64,000 bases of DNA from Providencia rustigianii DSM 4541 (GTDB lineage Bacteria; Pseudomonadota; Gammaproteobacteria; Enterobacterales; Enterobacteriaceae). The DNA lies in contig NZ_GG703817.1 in assembly GCF_000156395.1 (NCBI RefSeq), positions 381,409 to 445,408 of the forward strand, given 5' to 3'. A program made the position numbers and the translations under genes. Each line of letters begins with the position of its first letter. The first letter of the stretch is position 1. This document shows, in pieces, positions 18,952-28,118 of this stretch. Under the pieces are notes generated by a model. It was given only the letters and a program-made list of their open reading frames with translations. It did no database searches and was not told the DNA's origin.

Positions 18952-20379
18952 ATGCAGGACTACGGTATTTGGACAATCATCACTCCCATCGTCACCATTC
19001 TTTTGGCGATCCTAACCCGGCAAGTGATGCTCTCATTGATGTTAGGGATCTTGGTTGGCTTCACTGTTATCAACGATCACAATATTTTACTGGGTGTTCG
19101 CGGTACAGTTGACGGAATTATCGATACATTTGCTTCCGCAGGGAATACACGCACCATCGTCTTTATGGTCATGATCGGTGGGATTATGCGCTTAGTTGTT
19201 GTCACGGGCGGTGTACGCGCCCTCGTACAGCTTCTCACAAACAAAACCAGACTAATTAAAAATCGAACAGCAACACAATTATTGGCAATTCTAATCACAT
19301 CATTGATCTTTATTGAAAGCTCAATTAACCAGCTGGTGGCTGGTGCATCAACTAAGAATTTGGCTAGACAATATGGCGTTGCTCCAGAAAAAATGTCCTA
19401 TTTAATTCAAACTGCCTGTGTTTCGGTCTGCTCTTCCGCCATTATTAACGGTTGGGGAGCGGTCATTATGGGGTTAATTGGAGTACAGATCTCTCAAGGA
19501 CTGATTTCTGGCGAACCTTTTGATATTTTAATTAAGTCTATCGGTTATAACTTAATGGCATGGTTATCTCTCGCAACCATTTTATTCTATGTTCTCACCA
19601 ATATTTCGTGGGGACCGATGAAAAAAGCCGAAGACAAATACCAGCAACACTTTGTTTCAGGAAAGCTGACTAACACAACAAAACAAAGTGAAGAAGACGA
19701 AATAATCGAGCACCCAAATGCCTATTCAGTTCTGAACTTTTTTATTCCTATTCTCTCCACTGTATTGATGGTGCCTGTTGCCCTCTATATCACTGGAGAT
19801 GGTGACTTTACTAAAGGTAGCGGATCAACATCAGTCTATTGGGGAGTCATGTTCGGTACCGCCGTTTCTTTCTGCTGGTTTATCGGAAGAAGGCTACTGA
19901 ATATCGATAACTTTTTTAAAGAATTATTTATTGGCTACGCCAGTATGCTAAAAATCAGTTCGATTATGATCTTAGCCTTCTTAATGGGTAATGTATCTTC
20001 GGAACTTAACACCGGCGCTTATATTGCCGAAGTGACCCATGGAATAATGGCACCTGGTTTTTCTATTGGCTTCATTTTCATTATCAGCGCCATCATGTCC
20101 CTCGCAACAGGGACCTCTTGGGGAACGTTTGCGATAATGATCCCCATCGGTGTGCAATTGGGATTATCTGTGGGTATGCCAATAGAATATATGATTGGCG
20201 CCGCTATCTCTGGTTCTATTTTTGGCGATATGACTTCACCCATTTCAGCCGATGCGATCGTGGCATCAATGGCGACAGATTGTGACCATATTGAACATAT
20301 TCGTACTCAAATGCCATATGCAATAGTTACCGCAAGCGTGGTTCTTGCGATTTATCTCTATTTAGGTTTTACCAATTAA
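18952..20379 (+). CDS. NhaC-family permease, possible amino-acid transporter
   Basis: This 475-residue, roughly twelve-helix membrane protein is of the NhaC Na+/H+ antiporter family (Na_H_antiporter domain). Features include the early TRQVMLSLMLGILVGF helix, SLIFIESSINQLVAGASTKNLARQYGVAPEKMSYLIQ, and near the end ATGTSWGTFAIMIPIG and GSIFGDMTSPISADAIVAS, all typical of this family. It is 15 bases upstream of a D-cysteine desulfhydrase gene and surely co-transcribed. NhaC-family members next to amino-acid catabolic enzymes often turn out to be amino-acid carriers. Uptake of cysteine or a related amino acid is therefore a better guess than pH homeostasis, but it is inference. Confidence 0.85.
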   Translation: MQDYGIWTIITPIVTILLAILTRQVMLSLMLGILVGFTVINDHNILLGVRGTVDGIIDTFASAGNTRTIVFMVMIGGIMRLVVVTGGVRALVQLLTNKTRLIKNRTATQLLAILITSLIFIESSINQLVAGASTKNLARQYGVAPEKMSYLIQTACVSVCSSAIINGWGAVIMGLIGVQISQGLISGEPFDILIKSIGYNLMAWLSLATILFYVLTNISWGPMKKAEDKYQQHFVSGKLTNTTKQSEEDEIIEHPNAYSVLNFFIPILSTVLMVPVALYITGDGDFTKGSGSTSVYWGVMFGTAVSFCWFIGRRLLNIDNFFKELFIGYASMLKISSIMILAFLMGNVSSELNTGAYIAEVTHGIMAPGFSIGFIFIISAIMSLATGTSWGTFAIMIPIGVQLGLSVGMPIEYMIGAAISGSIFGDMTSPISADAIVASMATDCDHIEHIRTQMPYAIVTASVVLAIYLYLGFTN

Positions 20380-20394
20380 TACAGGGGAATTTAG

Positions 20395-21384
20395 ATGTCA
20401 CTTCAACAAAAATTAACTCAATTCGCTAAAGTTGACTTGCTTAAAGCATCGACCCCACTGAATCGACTAGATAATTTATCTCGTTTGTATGGGCGCGAAA
20501 TTTATATTAAACGCGATGATATGACCCCTCTTGCTATGGGTGGCAATAAGTTACGTAAACTCGAATTTTTAATGGCTGATGCACTCGAAAAAAATGCAAA
20601 AGTTATCGTCACCGCAGGTGCCATTCAATCTAACCATGTGAGACAAACTGCAGCTGTCGCCGCAATGTATGGATTAAAATGTGTTGCGTTATTAGAGAAT
20701 CCAATTCAAAGCGAAGATCATAATTTTCTAAGCAATGGAAATAAATTACTCACCGATTTATTTGATACTCAGTGCGTAATGTGCGATGAATTAACCGACC
20801 CTCAAGCTCAAATGGCAGATTTAATTGAATCATTAAATCTTAACGATGCCTATATTGTGCCCGTGGGCGGTTCGAATGATATTGGTGCATTAGGCTACGT
20901 TCAATGTGCCATTGAAATTGCACAGCAAAAGCCCACTGATATTGAATTTGATAAGATTATTGTCGCATCGGGTAGCGCAGGAACCCATGCCGGGCTCGCT
21001 ATCGGACTGCAAGAGTTACTCCCTAACTCACAACTTATCGGTGTGACAGTTTCTCGTAAGCAGCAAGATCAAGCGCCAAAAGTTGAAAAACTGCAACATG
21101 ATTTAGCTAAGTTACTACAGATTGAAAAAACACCAAAAATTACCTTATGGGATAACTTCTTTGCGCCTATGTATGGTATGCCAAACCGTGGTGGTTTAGA
21201 TGCCATTAAATTGCTAGCGCAAAAAGAAGGCATCCTACTGGACCCCGTTTATACGGGTAAAGCGATGGCTGGTTTAATCGATTATCTCGATAACTCATCA
21301 GAAAAAACACCCGTATTGTTTGTCCATACTGGTGGCGCACAAGCACTATTTGCCTATGCTGAAATCAACAAAACGATAAACTAA
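20395..21384 (+). CDS. dcyD: D-cysteine desulfhydrase
   Basis: This 329-residue fold-type II PLP enzyme is closely similar to E. coli DcyD (328 residues) and the ACC deaminase group. It degrades D-cysteine to pyruvate, sulfide and ammonia. The PLP lysine is K52 in [11 protein letters not shown], the substrate motif is [14 protein letters not shown], and the cofactor phosphate loop is [11 protein letters not shown]. The C-terminal [10 protein letters not shown] is also typical. In E. coli dcyD sits with the cystine ABC transporter genes; here the partner is an NhaC-family permease 15 bases upstream, an alternative transport solution. Confidence 0.93.
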   Translation: MSLQQKLTQFAKVDLLKASTPLNRLDNLSRLYGREIYIKRDDMTPLAMGGNKLRKLEFLMADALEKNAKVIVTAGAIQSNHVRQTAAVAAMYGLKCVALLENPIQSEDHNFLSNGNKLLTDLFDTQCVMCDELTDPQAQMADLIESLNLNDAYIVPVGGSNDIGALGYVQCAIEIAQQKPTDIEFDKIIVASGSAGTHAGLAIGLQELLPNSQLIGVTVSRKQQDQAPKVEKLQHDLAKLLQIEKTPKITLWDNFFAPMYGMPNRGGLDAIKLLAQKEGILLDPVYTGKAMAGLIDYLDNSSEKTPVLFVHTGGAQALFAYAEINKTIN

Positions 21385-21391
21385 TTTTAGG

Positions 21392-21430
21392 GCTCTATGG
21401 GAGATTAATTCCCCCATAGAGCGCTTTATT
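21392..21430. terminator. Bidirectional terminator between dcyD and eamA-type gene
   Basis: A 10-bp stem, GCTCTATGGG / CCCATAGAGC, separates two convergent genes. It is followed on the plus strand by GCTTTATTTA. Confidence 0.7.
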
Positions 21431-22349
21431 TATCTGTACTTTTCCGATTCGTAATCACTAAGCCAAGTACAATTACACAGCCCCCCAATAAAACCATTGA
21501 CGTGATTTTCTCATTTAAAAAGAGTGTACCGATGATGACTGCCGTTAACGGATTAAGTGCAATAAATGAGCCCGCACTGGCTGCTCCTAACTTATCGACA
21601 CCTTGGTAGTACCAAACATATGCCAATGCAGAGCCTAAGATGCCTAAATAAACCAAGCTAATAAAATCATTGGAGGATAAATGTGTAATCCCTTCTATTG
21701 TTAATACACCTGTCATTCCCGAGACTAAAATAAGTAACAATGTCCCAAATAAAACAGCGTAAGTAACCGTATGCAGTGCACCAACTTCACGAATAACATG
21801 CTTGCCAGCAACCGTATAGATCCCCCAACTCACTACGCAACCCAATATCGCTAAGTCACCTTTGTTCGTCAGAAAACCTCGAGTATCTGAGGTTTGATCG
21901 GACAGTAGTATTACCGCCCCCGTAACACAAAGTAAGATACCAATCCCTTTAATCTGCGTTACTTTTTCTTTCCAAAGTAAAAAAGAAATTAAGGCAATCA
22001 TCGCTGGATTAATGGCAACTAATAGTGCTGCTCGTGATGCAGGAATAACCTGCAACCCGTAGAAAAATAAAATTTGGTAAACAAATATCCCGCTCGTACC
22101 GAGTAACATGATTTGCCCTAACTGGGATAATGTGATTTTTTTCCAACCAATCTTGGTTAAGCTAAGTAGTGAAATCAGCGCTATGCTAGCAAATATAAAG
22201 CGTATTGTGGCCGATAATAATGGGGAAATATCCGTTTGTAATACCCTGCCAGCAATAAAGGTTCCTCCCCAAATTATAGAGACAAAAACCATCTGTAACA
22301 TCATCAGATTAATGGGTACTTTCTGAGTGACTATTTTACCTTTTTCCAT
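21426..22349 (-). CDS. EamA-family (DMT superfamily) transporter
   Basis: This 307-residue drug/metabolite transporter has two EamA repeats of five helices each. It carries the family motif FVSIIWGGTFIAGRVL in helix 1, and in the second half ALAYVWYYQGVDKLGAASAGSFIALNPLTAVIIG. Such proteins commonly export amino acids or metabolites across the inner membrane. It is divergent from a LysR gene (start at 22452), which probably regulates it. The substrate is unknown. AGAGG lies 5 bases before the ATG, supporting this start. Confidence 0.88.
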   Translation of the reverse strand: MEKGKIVTQKVPINLMMLQMVFVSIIWGGTFIAGRVLQTDISPLLSATIRFIFASIALISLLSLTKIGWKKITLSQLGQIMLLGTSGIFVYQILFFYGLQVIPASRAALLVAINPAMIALISFLLWKEKVTQIKGIGILLCVTGAVILLSDQTSDTRGFLTNKGDLAILGCVVSWGIYTVAGKHVIREVGALHTVTYAVLFGTLLLILVSGMTGVLTIEGITHLSSNDFISLVYLGILGSALAYVWYYQGVDKLGAASAGSFIALNPLTAVIIGTLFLNEKITSMVLLGGCVIVLGLVITNRKSTDK

Positions 22350-22451
22350 TTCTGCCTCTTAGAATAAGAAAATTTGCATTTTATTGACCCAATGCAATAA
22401 GACAGATAAGTTATTTGTTATCTACTATCATAATCAAATGAGCATTTACTC

Positions 22452-23330
22452 ATGACACTTGGACAACTTGAGATATTTACTATTGTTGCTGAATTGAAAA
22501 GCTTTACATTGGCCGCAATGCGCTTAAATATTTCCCAATCTGCCGTTTCCCATGCGATTAAATCTCTCGAAAAAGATTTAAATATCAGTTTATTTACTCG
22601 TGAACAAAATCAAATATCACTGACTGAAATTGGGCATTCATTACTGATTCGCGCTCATCATATGCTGAGCATTCAAGAAGCAATGAAACAGGAATCACTT
22701 GCAGCTAATGGTTTAAAAAAAGGTATTTTGCGGATAGGTTCATTTGGCCCAGGATCTTCTATGACAATTCTCCCTCCACTGCTTAATACTTTTCGCCAAC
22801 AATATCCTTTTATTAATATTATTGTCGATGAAGGTGATGATGAAAGTGTGGCTCGCTGGCTGCAAGAAAAACGTGTTGATATTGGATTTGTTGTATTGCC
22901 CGATGAGCGATTTGATACGTTTAAAATAAGGCAAGATCAATTTGTTGCGATATTACCATTAGGGCACCCTCTTGCAGAATATGATAGCGTAACATTGAAG
23001 CAATTATGCGATTATCCATTTAATCTGACCCAAGCAGGATCAGGGAAAACAGTCATGGATTTATTTTCTGCACAAAAACTGACGCCCCAAATCCATTTTA
23101 GAACACGCCAGTTACTGAGTACTTTTGCCTTAGTCGCCCGTGGAGAAGCGGTCTCTATTGTTGCTCAACTCGCCATACCCGAAGAGACAACGAATTTAGT
23201 CATCAAGCCTCTATTTCCGAAAGTTGAAAGAAATGTCGCATTGGCGATGAATAACCAGAATGAAGCCTCTCCAGCGGCAAAGGCATTCATCAAGCTGGTA
23301 GAAAAAATAAGTGTTCGATTACCGGACTGA
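22452..23330 (+). CDS. LysR-family regulator divergent from EamA transporter
   Basis: This 292-residue LysR protein begins MTLGQLEIFTIVAELKSFTLAAMRLNIS, with helix-turn-helix residues to about 60 (QSAVSHAIKSLEKDLNISLFTREQ). The effector domain runs from about residue 90 (GILRIGSFGPGSS). It is 102 bases from, and divergent with, the EamA exporter gene, the usual control arrangement. Its last 12 bases overlap the 3' end of the convergent yqfB gene. The ligand is unknown. Confidence 0.87.
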   Translation: MTLGQLEIFTIVAELKSFTLAAMRLNISQSAVSHAIKSLEKDLNISLFTREQNQISLTEIGHSLLIRAHHMLSIQEAMKQESLAANGLKKGILRIGSFGPGSSMTILPPLLNTFRQQYPFINIIVDEGDDESVARWLQEKRVDIGFVVLPDERFDTFKIRQDQFVAILPLGHPLAEYDSVTLKQLCDYPFNLTQAGSGKTVMDLFSAQKLTPQIHFRTRQLLSTFALVARGEAVSIVAQLAIPEETTNLVIKPLFPKVERNVALAMNNQNEASPAAKAFIKLVEKISVRLPD

Positions 23331-23648
23331 ATTTGTTAGGCGATAATGAATGACATACAAGCAATCTTCTGTTGGATAAATCTCGCGGATTAAATTTTTC
23401 AATGTATCTAATGCCATCGCTTCTTGTGTGGCATGATAGTCAGAAATATCGTCATAGTTGAGCGGTTCAACCGAGAGTATTTCAATATCGGTATAGTATT
23501 TTCCCGTTTCTAGCGCATAAACTTTAACAATAGAGCCAGGAACATAATGGCTTTCACTTTGGTCACGAATAGTAATCACTTTCTCGCCAGAAACTACTAA
23601 TGGCAATAAACGTTCAAAAAAAGTAATTGTGTCTGGGATATTTTTCAC
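23319..23648 (-). CDS. yqfB: ASCH-domain N4-acetylcytidine amidohydrolase (YqfB)
   Basis: This 109-residue single ASCH-domain protein is similar to E. coli YqfB (103 residues), which hydrolyses N4-acetylcytidine to cytidine and acetate. Conserved pieces are ITFFERLLPLVVSGEKVITIRDQSESHY, which contains the catalytic Lys/Thr region, then YHATQEAMALDTLKNLIREIYP and the final strand YVIHYRL. It is monocistronic on the minus strand and overlaps the convergent LysR gene end. Confidence 0.9.
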   Translation of the reverse strand: MKNIPDTITFFERLLPLVVSGEKVITIRDQSESHYVPGSIVKVYALETGKYYTDIEILSVEPLNYDDISDYHATQEAMALDTLKNLIREIYPTEDCLYVIHYRLTNSVR

Positions 23649-23741
23649 CGTTTTTCCTTAATCTTCTCTTAATTCAATAAATGCTATCCCATGTAGTATA
23701 TCAACAGCAATCTTTCGATTATCAATATTATAAGGTTTACC

Positions 23742-24548
23742 ATGAATTTTTCAGATCACACTGCAATAACGTATAACGAAAAAAATTTTTATACACTTGA
23801 GCATCATTTTTGGTCTGCTATTTGTTTATCAACCTATGATATTACACCGACAACTGTCGCCTACTTCTCTGAGCTAAATATGCCCATATTCAACTATATT
23901 TATTTACACTCAGGGGCGACGACAGCCAGTTTTGAAGTGGCGAATGACTTATTTAAGCAGCAATCAAAGCCCTACGTTTTAGTTGTCCATTCTGCGGAAT
24001 TAGCTAAATTTTCAGCGTTGATTCAAGAGTATCAACTTGTTAATGATGGTGAATCAACAGCGATGGTATTAGAACAACAGGATTTAATTAAGCAGGCGCC
24101 ATGCTGTTTACCTGATTTTTATCACATTGAACAATGTAACCAAAATTTATCATGTTGGGCTGAACCATTAGTTACTGCATTTCCAGTAGACTCTGATGTT
24201 GAGGTCAAAGATGAAGAGTCTGTTATTGATCAATATATTCGCTATCATCAGCGTGCGCTGGATAAAAATATCAATATGCTGCACTTTGTCTTATTCCATC
24301 ATCAGCGCCCTGTCACCAGTTTAACGCTTACGATTTATAAGGATCTGGCTCGTTTAGATGATATTGGTACTGATATTGAATATCAACGCAAAGGCCTTGC
24401 AACTATGTTAATCAAACACGCCCTTCACATATGCCATCAACACGATATAAAACGGTGTTATTTAGAAGCATCTAGCGATGGGCTCTCTGTGTATAGTAAA
24501 TTAGGATTTAAGCCTATCTTTAATTATTACAGCTATATATCCGAATAA
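23742..24548 (+). CDS. GNAT acetyltransferase with unusual N-terminal half (paralogue 1)
   Basis: This 268-residue protein has a C-terminal GNAT domain (about residues 135-268) with a Q-R-K-G-L-A-T-type acetyl-CoA motif in DIEYQRKGLATMLIKHAL. A conserved C-terminal piece is CYLEASSDGLSVYSKLGFKPIFNYYSYI. The N-terminal 120 residues (FYTLEHHFWSAICLSTYDI...FNYIYLHSGAT) are not a classical GNAT and may be a degenerate GNAT-like fold. It is a clear paralogue of the protein at 26019-26804, with the same architecture. The acceptor substrate is unknown. Confidence 0.8.
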   Translation: MNFSDHTAITYNEKNFYTLEHHFWSAICLSTYDITPTTVAYFSELNMPIFNYIYLHSGATTASFEVANDLFKQQSKPYVLVVHSAELAKFSALIQEYQLVNDGESTAMVLEQQDLIKQAPCCLPDFYHIEQCNQNLSCWAEPLVTAFPVDSDVEVKDEESVIDQYIRYHQRALDKNINMLHFVLFHHQRPVTSLTLTIYKDLARLDDIGTDIEYQRKGLATMLIKHALHICHQHDIKRCYLEASSDGLSVYSKLGFKPIFNYYSYISE

Positions 24549-24553
24549 AATGT

Positions 24554-24586
24554 TGCCCAACCGATTTCAGTTGGGCATATTTTTAT
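24554..24586. terminator. Terminator between convergent genes
   Basis: An 8-bp stem, TGCCCAAC / GTTGGGCA, is followed by a T-rich run (TATTTTTATTTT). It lies between the acetyltransferase and secreted hydrolase genes. Confidence 0.8.
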
Positions 24587-24591
24587 TTTAT

Positions 24592-25518
24592 TTATTTCAC
24601 TTTAATCGTTGTATACCAATGTTGAATATCATTGACTATAACTGAAGTATGATTATTCCCAGAGCTGTCTTTAAAATAATGATCTAATGTTGGATAGGTT
24701 TTATACGTTATATTCGGATTAGCAATGTCATTCATCATTTTCTCTGAACTTTCAACATCAACATTAATATCTGCTAATGTCTGGATCACTAAATGCGGTT
24801 TGTTCACTGATTCAAGCAACTTTTTATTGTCAATTGTCAGAGCTTCATACCACCAATTTTTTCCATGGTTGCTAGGAAATTGGTCATCCTCTAATTGATT
24901 CTGTAATACAGCATTCGCGAACTGTTTAAATCCTTCAGTTGATGCTTCAACTTCCTCTGATGGAACACTGTTTTTTATACTATAAATAACGTCATCAATA
25001 AAATATTGCCCACCACCATTGAGTGAAATTGATGCATCAATAAAATCAATTTTTGATGCAATAATATTTGTCACTATTGCACCTTCACTACCACCCAGTA
25101 ATACAATGTTTTTATAGTCTTTTTTTATTTCATTTAAGACTGTTATGTAGTTATCAACCCTTTCATAGTAAGAATCATTTTGCATATAGACTATTGGACA
25201 ATCTTCAGTTAACGCACTTTCATTTTCCTTACCAGTTTGAGGGGTTAACCCTGTTTTTTCTACTAGTAAAATATCACTATTGGGTAATATCTGGCTAAAG
25301 TTAGCCATTATATTTTGATTATTTAAGATACTTTTACAATCTGACCCTTGAATTAAAACTAACAAATTTTCAGTTTTTTTTGATGTGTTTTTCAACAAGT
25401 AATAATGGATCTCTTTTTCGCCACTCTTCAGCACTTGTTTTTCATAATTGGTAGTTTCAGATAATGTAGTCACGGGATAGCTAAATACACACATGGCTAT
25501 AAAAATAATTTTTTTCAT
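24592..25518 (-). CDS. Secreted/periplasmic alpha/beta hydrolase
   Basis: This 308-residue protein has an N-terminal signal peptide (MKKIIFIAMCVFSYPVTTLS, cleavage near residue 20). The mature part is an alpha/beta hydrolase with oxyanion segment IQGSDC (about 56-61) and nucleophile elbow GGSEG (142-146, Ser144). A candidate Asp lies in TLADINVDVES and the His in TLDHYFKDSSGNNH. It resembles prolyl-oligopeptidase or dienelactone-hydrolase-type esterases, but I cannot name a subfamily. It lies between the two paralogous GNAT genes and is convergent with the first. Confidence 0.75.
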   Translation of the reverse strand: MKKIIFIAMCVFSYPVTTLSETTNYEKQVLKSGEKEIHYYLLKNTSKKTENLLVLIQGSDCKSILNNQNIMANFSQILPNSDILLVEKTGLTPQTGKENESALTEDCPIVYMQNDSYYERVDNYITVLNEIKKDYKNIVLLGGSEGAIVTNIIASKIDFIDASISLNGGGQYFIDDVIYSIKNSVPSEEVEASTEGFKQFANAVLQNQLEDDQFPSNHGKNWWYEALTIDNKKLLESVNKPHLVIQTLADINVDVESSEKMMNDIANPNITYKTYPTLDHYFKDSSGNNHTSVIVNDIQHWYTTIKVK

Positions 25519-26018
25519 TATTGCATCTCAATAAGCTTGATATTTAACCTGAAAATACAGCGTATTATTCAACAGTATCCATGATTTCTTTTGTAGATAA
25601 CTTAAACCCCAATCAAGTAGCATATTCATGCCAATACGATGATTGAATTAAAGCTACCATAACAAATAAATTAATTAGATAGTATCATCTAGCTACAGAA
25701 AAAATTATCGCTCAGCGTAAACTGACCAAATAATACAATTTAGCAAGGGGACATGTATACCGCACAAAATGACCTGTTGACCTTGCTAATATGATTTATA
25801 GATATTGAATTGAAAATCTTTACATAGGAATGCGACCTAGGCCAGAAGATGAGATAGCAATCATCGAAAGTGTTGATGATTTTGAGGGTTGATATATTAT
25901 CAGTAGATATACATCAATGGCTTTAGTACCAATAAGTTAAATAACAATCTTACATGGGATCAAACACGCTATATTAACCCCATATCGATTAACACGCTTT
26001 ACATCAGGTAACTGAGAC
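25519..26018. other. 500-base intergenic region with a small dyad
   Basis: This AT-rich stretch lies between the divergent hydrolase and GNAT genes. It has a 9-bp inverted repeat, TTAGCAAGG (25740-25748) and CCTTGCTAA (25781-25789), and no supported gene. A 20-codon ORF starting at the ATG near 25828 has no homologue I recognise. It may be a decayed insertion or an unrecognised RNA. Confidence 0.4.
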
Positions 26019-26804
26019 ATGAATATTCCGCTCTACTATTTACGACATTACCAATCGATCGAAAAGACGTTTTGGACCTCGATTTGTGAGCACAGCATAC
26101 AAATTGCACAACATACAATCTGTTATTTGACCCCGCTGAATTCTCCTGCGTTTAACTTTATCTACTTACAGCCTGACTCCACACATCACGCATTTATGCA
26201 GGCTTATAATCTGTTTGTGGCACAAAAAAAGAACCACACATTGGTAATCCCTGAAGAAATGTTGCCAAAAGTGGTCAAAGATATTGAAGCTCTTAATTAT
26301 AAACGTGACAGCGTCACAACCGCAATGGCACTCTCATTATCCCAGCAAAAAGACGTAAATTTACCCGACAATCAAGTTGATATTGTTTTAGCCAACCATG
26401 ACCTTTCCCTCTGGGCTAAACCTTTAGTTTCTGCATTTTATCTCTCAGAAGAACATGACTTAGTTATCCAAGAATATGTTCGTTATCATGAAGATGCCCT
26501 ACAACAAGGTGCTCCACAATTTCACTTTGTACTGTTAGTTGATGGTGAACCCGCCACATCAATGACGATAACCATTGAAGGCGAACTTGCTCGATTTGAT
26601 GATATTGGTACAGAACCTAGGTTTCAGGGAAAAGGCTATGCTTCTCAACTGATTGATTATGCATTAGCATTTTGCCGGCAACAGCGAGTTGAGCATTGTT
26701 TCTTGGATGCTTCTGAAGCAGGATTTGATCTTTATAAGAAATTTGGTTTCGAACCACTATTCCGTTATATCAATTATGTTTGGTGTGAAAATAATGCTCA
26801 GTGA
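26019..26804 (+). CDS. GNAT acetyltransferase (paralogue 2)
   Basis: This 261-residue protein has the same design as the gene at 23742: an N-terminal half with HYQSIEKTFWTSICEH...FNFIYLQPDSTHHAF and a C-terminal GNAT domain. The latter contains ELARFDDIGTEPRFQGKGYASQLIDYALAFC, with the acetyl-CoA loop Q-G-K-G-Y-A. It ends HCFLDASEAGFDLYKKFGFEPLFRYINYV. The two probably arose by local duplication and then diverged. It is followed by a hairpin before the convergent ddlA. The substrate is unknown. Confidence 0.82.
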   Translation: MNIPLYYLRHYQSIEKTFWTSICEHSIQIAQHTICYLTPLNSPAFNFIYLQPDSTHHAFMQAYNLFVAQKKNHTLVIPEEMLPKVVKDIEALNYKRDSVTTAMALSLSQQKDVNLPDNQVDIVLANHDLSLWAKPLVSAFYLSEEHDLVIQEYVRYHEDALQQGAPQFHFVLLVDGEPATSMTITIEGELARFDDIGTEPRFQGKGYASQLIDYALAFCRQQRVEHCFLDASEAGFDLYKKFGFEPLFRYINYVWCENNAQ

Positions 26805-26828
26805 TTGATTTAAAAATGGATTACTACC

Positions 26829-26865
26829 ACACTTTGCCGATAGCTAAAAACTATCGGCAAAGTGT
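26829..26865. terminator. Long perfect hairpin between convergent genes
   Basis: A 15-bp perfect stem, ACACTTTGCCGATAG / CTATCGGCAAAGTGT, with a 7-base loop lies between the GNAT gene and ddlA. It has no U-tract but is well placed as a bidirectional terminator. Confidence 0.65.
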
Positions 26866-26871
26866 TAGTGA

Positions 26872-27975
26872 TTAAATTTCATCACATGCCGTTTTTAACG
26901 ACGCCGTTTGCTCGAATTTTTCCATTCCCAGCTCAATTAAACGACTAATCAGCTCTTGATATGTCATTCCGCCTTGCTGCCATAATTTAGGATACATACT
27001 AATATTCGTGAAGCCCGGTAATGTATTAATTTCATTGATAACCACATCATTAGTATCAGTTAAAAATACGTCAACACGGGACATCCCACTACAATTTAAG
27101 GCTTGATAGGCTTCTAGTGCAATTTGACGAATTTTTTCACTAACAGCTTCGTCTAAATCGGCGGGAGCAACAACAGAGGCACCGTTCTCATCAATATACT
27201 TAGTGTGGTAAGCATAAAAACTATCGTGTAAAACAATTTCACCGCATGGGCTAGCGAGTGGCTGTTCATTACCTAAAACTGCACACTCAATTTCTCGCCC
27301 TTTTACTGCACTTTCAATCAATACTTTAACGTCAAATAGGAATGCAAAATCCAGCGCAGCATAAAACTCGCTCTCATTGTTTACTTTACTGATGCCAACA
27401 GAAGAGCCTTGATTGGCAGGTTTAATAAACAATGGTAAGCCCAGTTTTTCAACGGTTGCAGCATAGCTAATTTGCTCTCGCCCACTTTTTAATATCGTGA
27501 TAAATGGTGCAATATTTAAACCTGCATCACGTAATAAGCGTTTGGTAACGTCTTTATCCATGCAGGCAGAAGAGCCTAAAACACCTGGACCTACAAATGG
27601 CAGATTCGCCATACGTAATAGGCCTTGCAGTGAACCATCTTCTCCTAGATTGCCATGAACAATAGGAAAAATAACATCAATTTGTGGGAGTGGTTTCGCA
27701 TCTTCCAGAGAGATAAATTGTTCTTTTTGCTTTCCAGGAACGATAGCAATGCTGCGTTTTGGAGTGTTTAATGCAATATGAGCAGGGTCATCACCGTGGA
27801 CTAAAAAGTTGGCTTCATCATATTCATGCCATTGCCCCTCTTTATTAATGCCAATCAAGCACACATCAAATTTATTACGATCTAAACCATTAATAATATT
27901 TTTAGCTGACTGAAGAGAAACCTCATGTTCAGTCGATTTTCCACCAAAAATGACACCAACCCGGATTTTGCTCAT
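26872..27975 (-). CDS. ddlA: D-alanine--D-alanine ligase A
   Basis: This 367-residue ATP-grasp ligase joins two D-alanines for peptidoglycan synthesis. It is closely similar to E. coli DdlA (364 residues). Conserved segments are VGVIFGGKSTEHEVSLQSA (N-terminal domain), PIVHGNLGEDGSLQG, CMDKDVTKRLLRDAGLNIAPF, LPLFIKPANQGSSVG (ATP-grasp lysine and glycine loop), GREIECAVLG, and VVINEINTLPGFTNISMYPKLW (the metal-binding Glu/Asn and omega-loop end). It is a monocistronic housekeeping gene. Confidence 0.97.
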   Translation of the reverse strand: MSKIRVGVIFGGKSTEHEVSLQSAKNIINGLDRNKFDVCLIGINKEGQWHEYDEANFLVHGDDPAHIALNTPKRSIAIVPGKQKEQFISLEDAKPLPQIDVIFPIVHGNLGEDGSLQGLLRMANLPFVGPGVLGSSACMDKDVTKRLLRDAGLNIAPFITILKSGREQISYAATVEKLGLPLFIKPANQGSSVGISKVNNESEFYAALDFAFLFDVKVLIESAVKGREIECAVLGNEQPLASPCGEIVLHDSFYAYHTKYIDENGASVVAPADLDEAVSEKIRQIALEAYQALNCSGMSRVDVFLTDTNDVVINEINTLPGFTNISMYPKLWQQGGMTYQELISRLIELGMEKFEQTASLKTACDEI

Positions 27976-28118
27976 TATTTACTCCAACTTGAAAACATCA
28001 AAATATATCAAGGAAATATAGCACGCAGAGAAATAGTTATGTCATAAAAACTTTGTTTCTTATGGAGGTTCGATGATTTAATAACCAAATTTGCATGCTG
28101 GTATAAATTCTCGGTCTT

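Noticed and set aside
25828-25890. 20-codon ORF beginning MRPRPEDEIAII
   Set aside because: Very short, no clear ribosome site and no recognised homologue; treated as noise or remnant.
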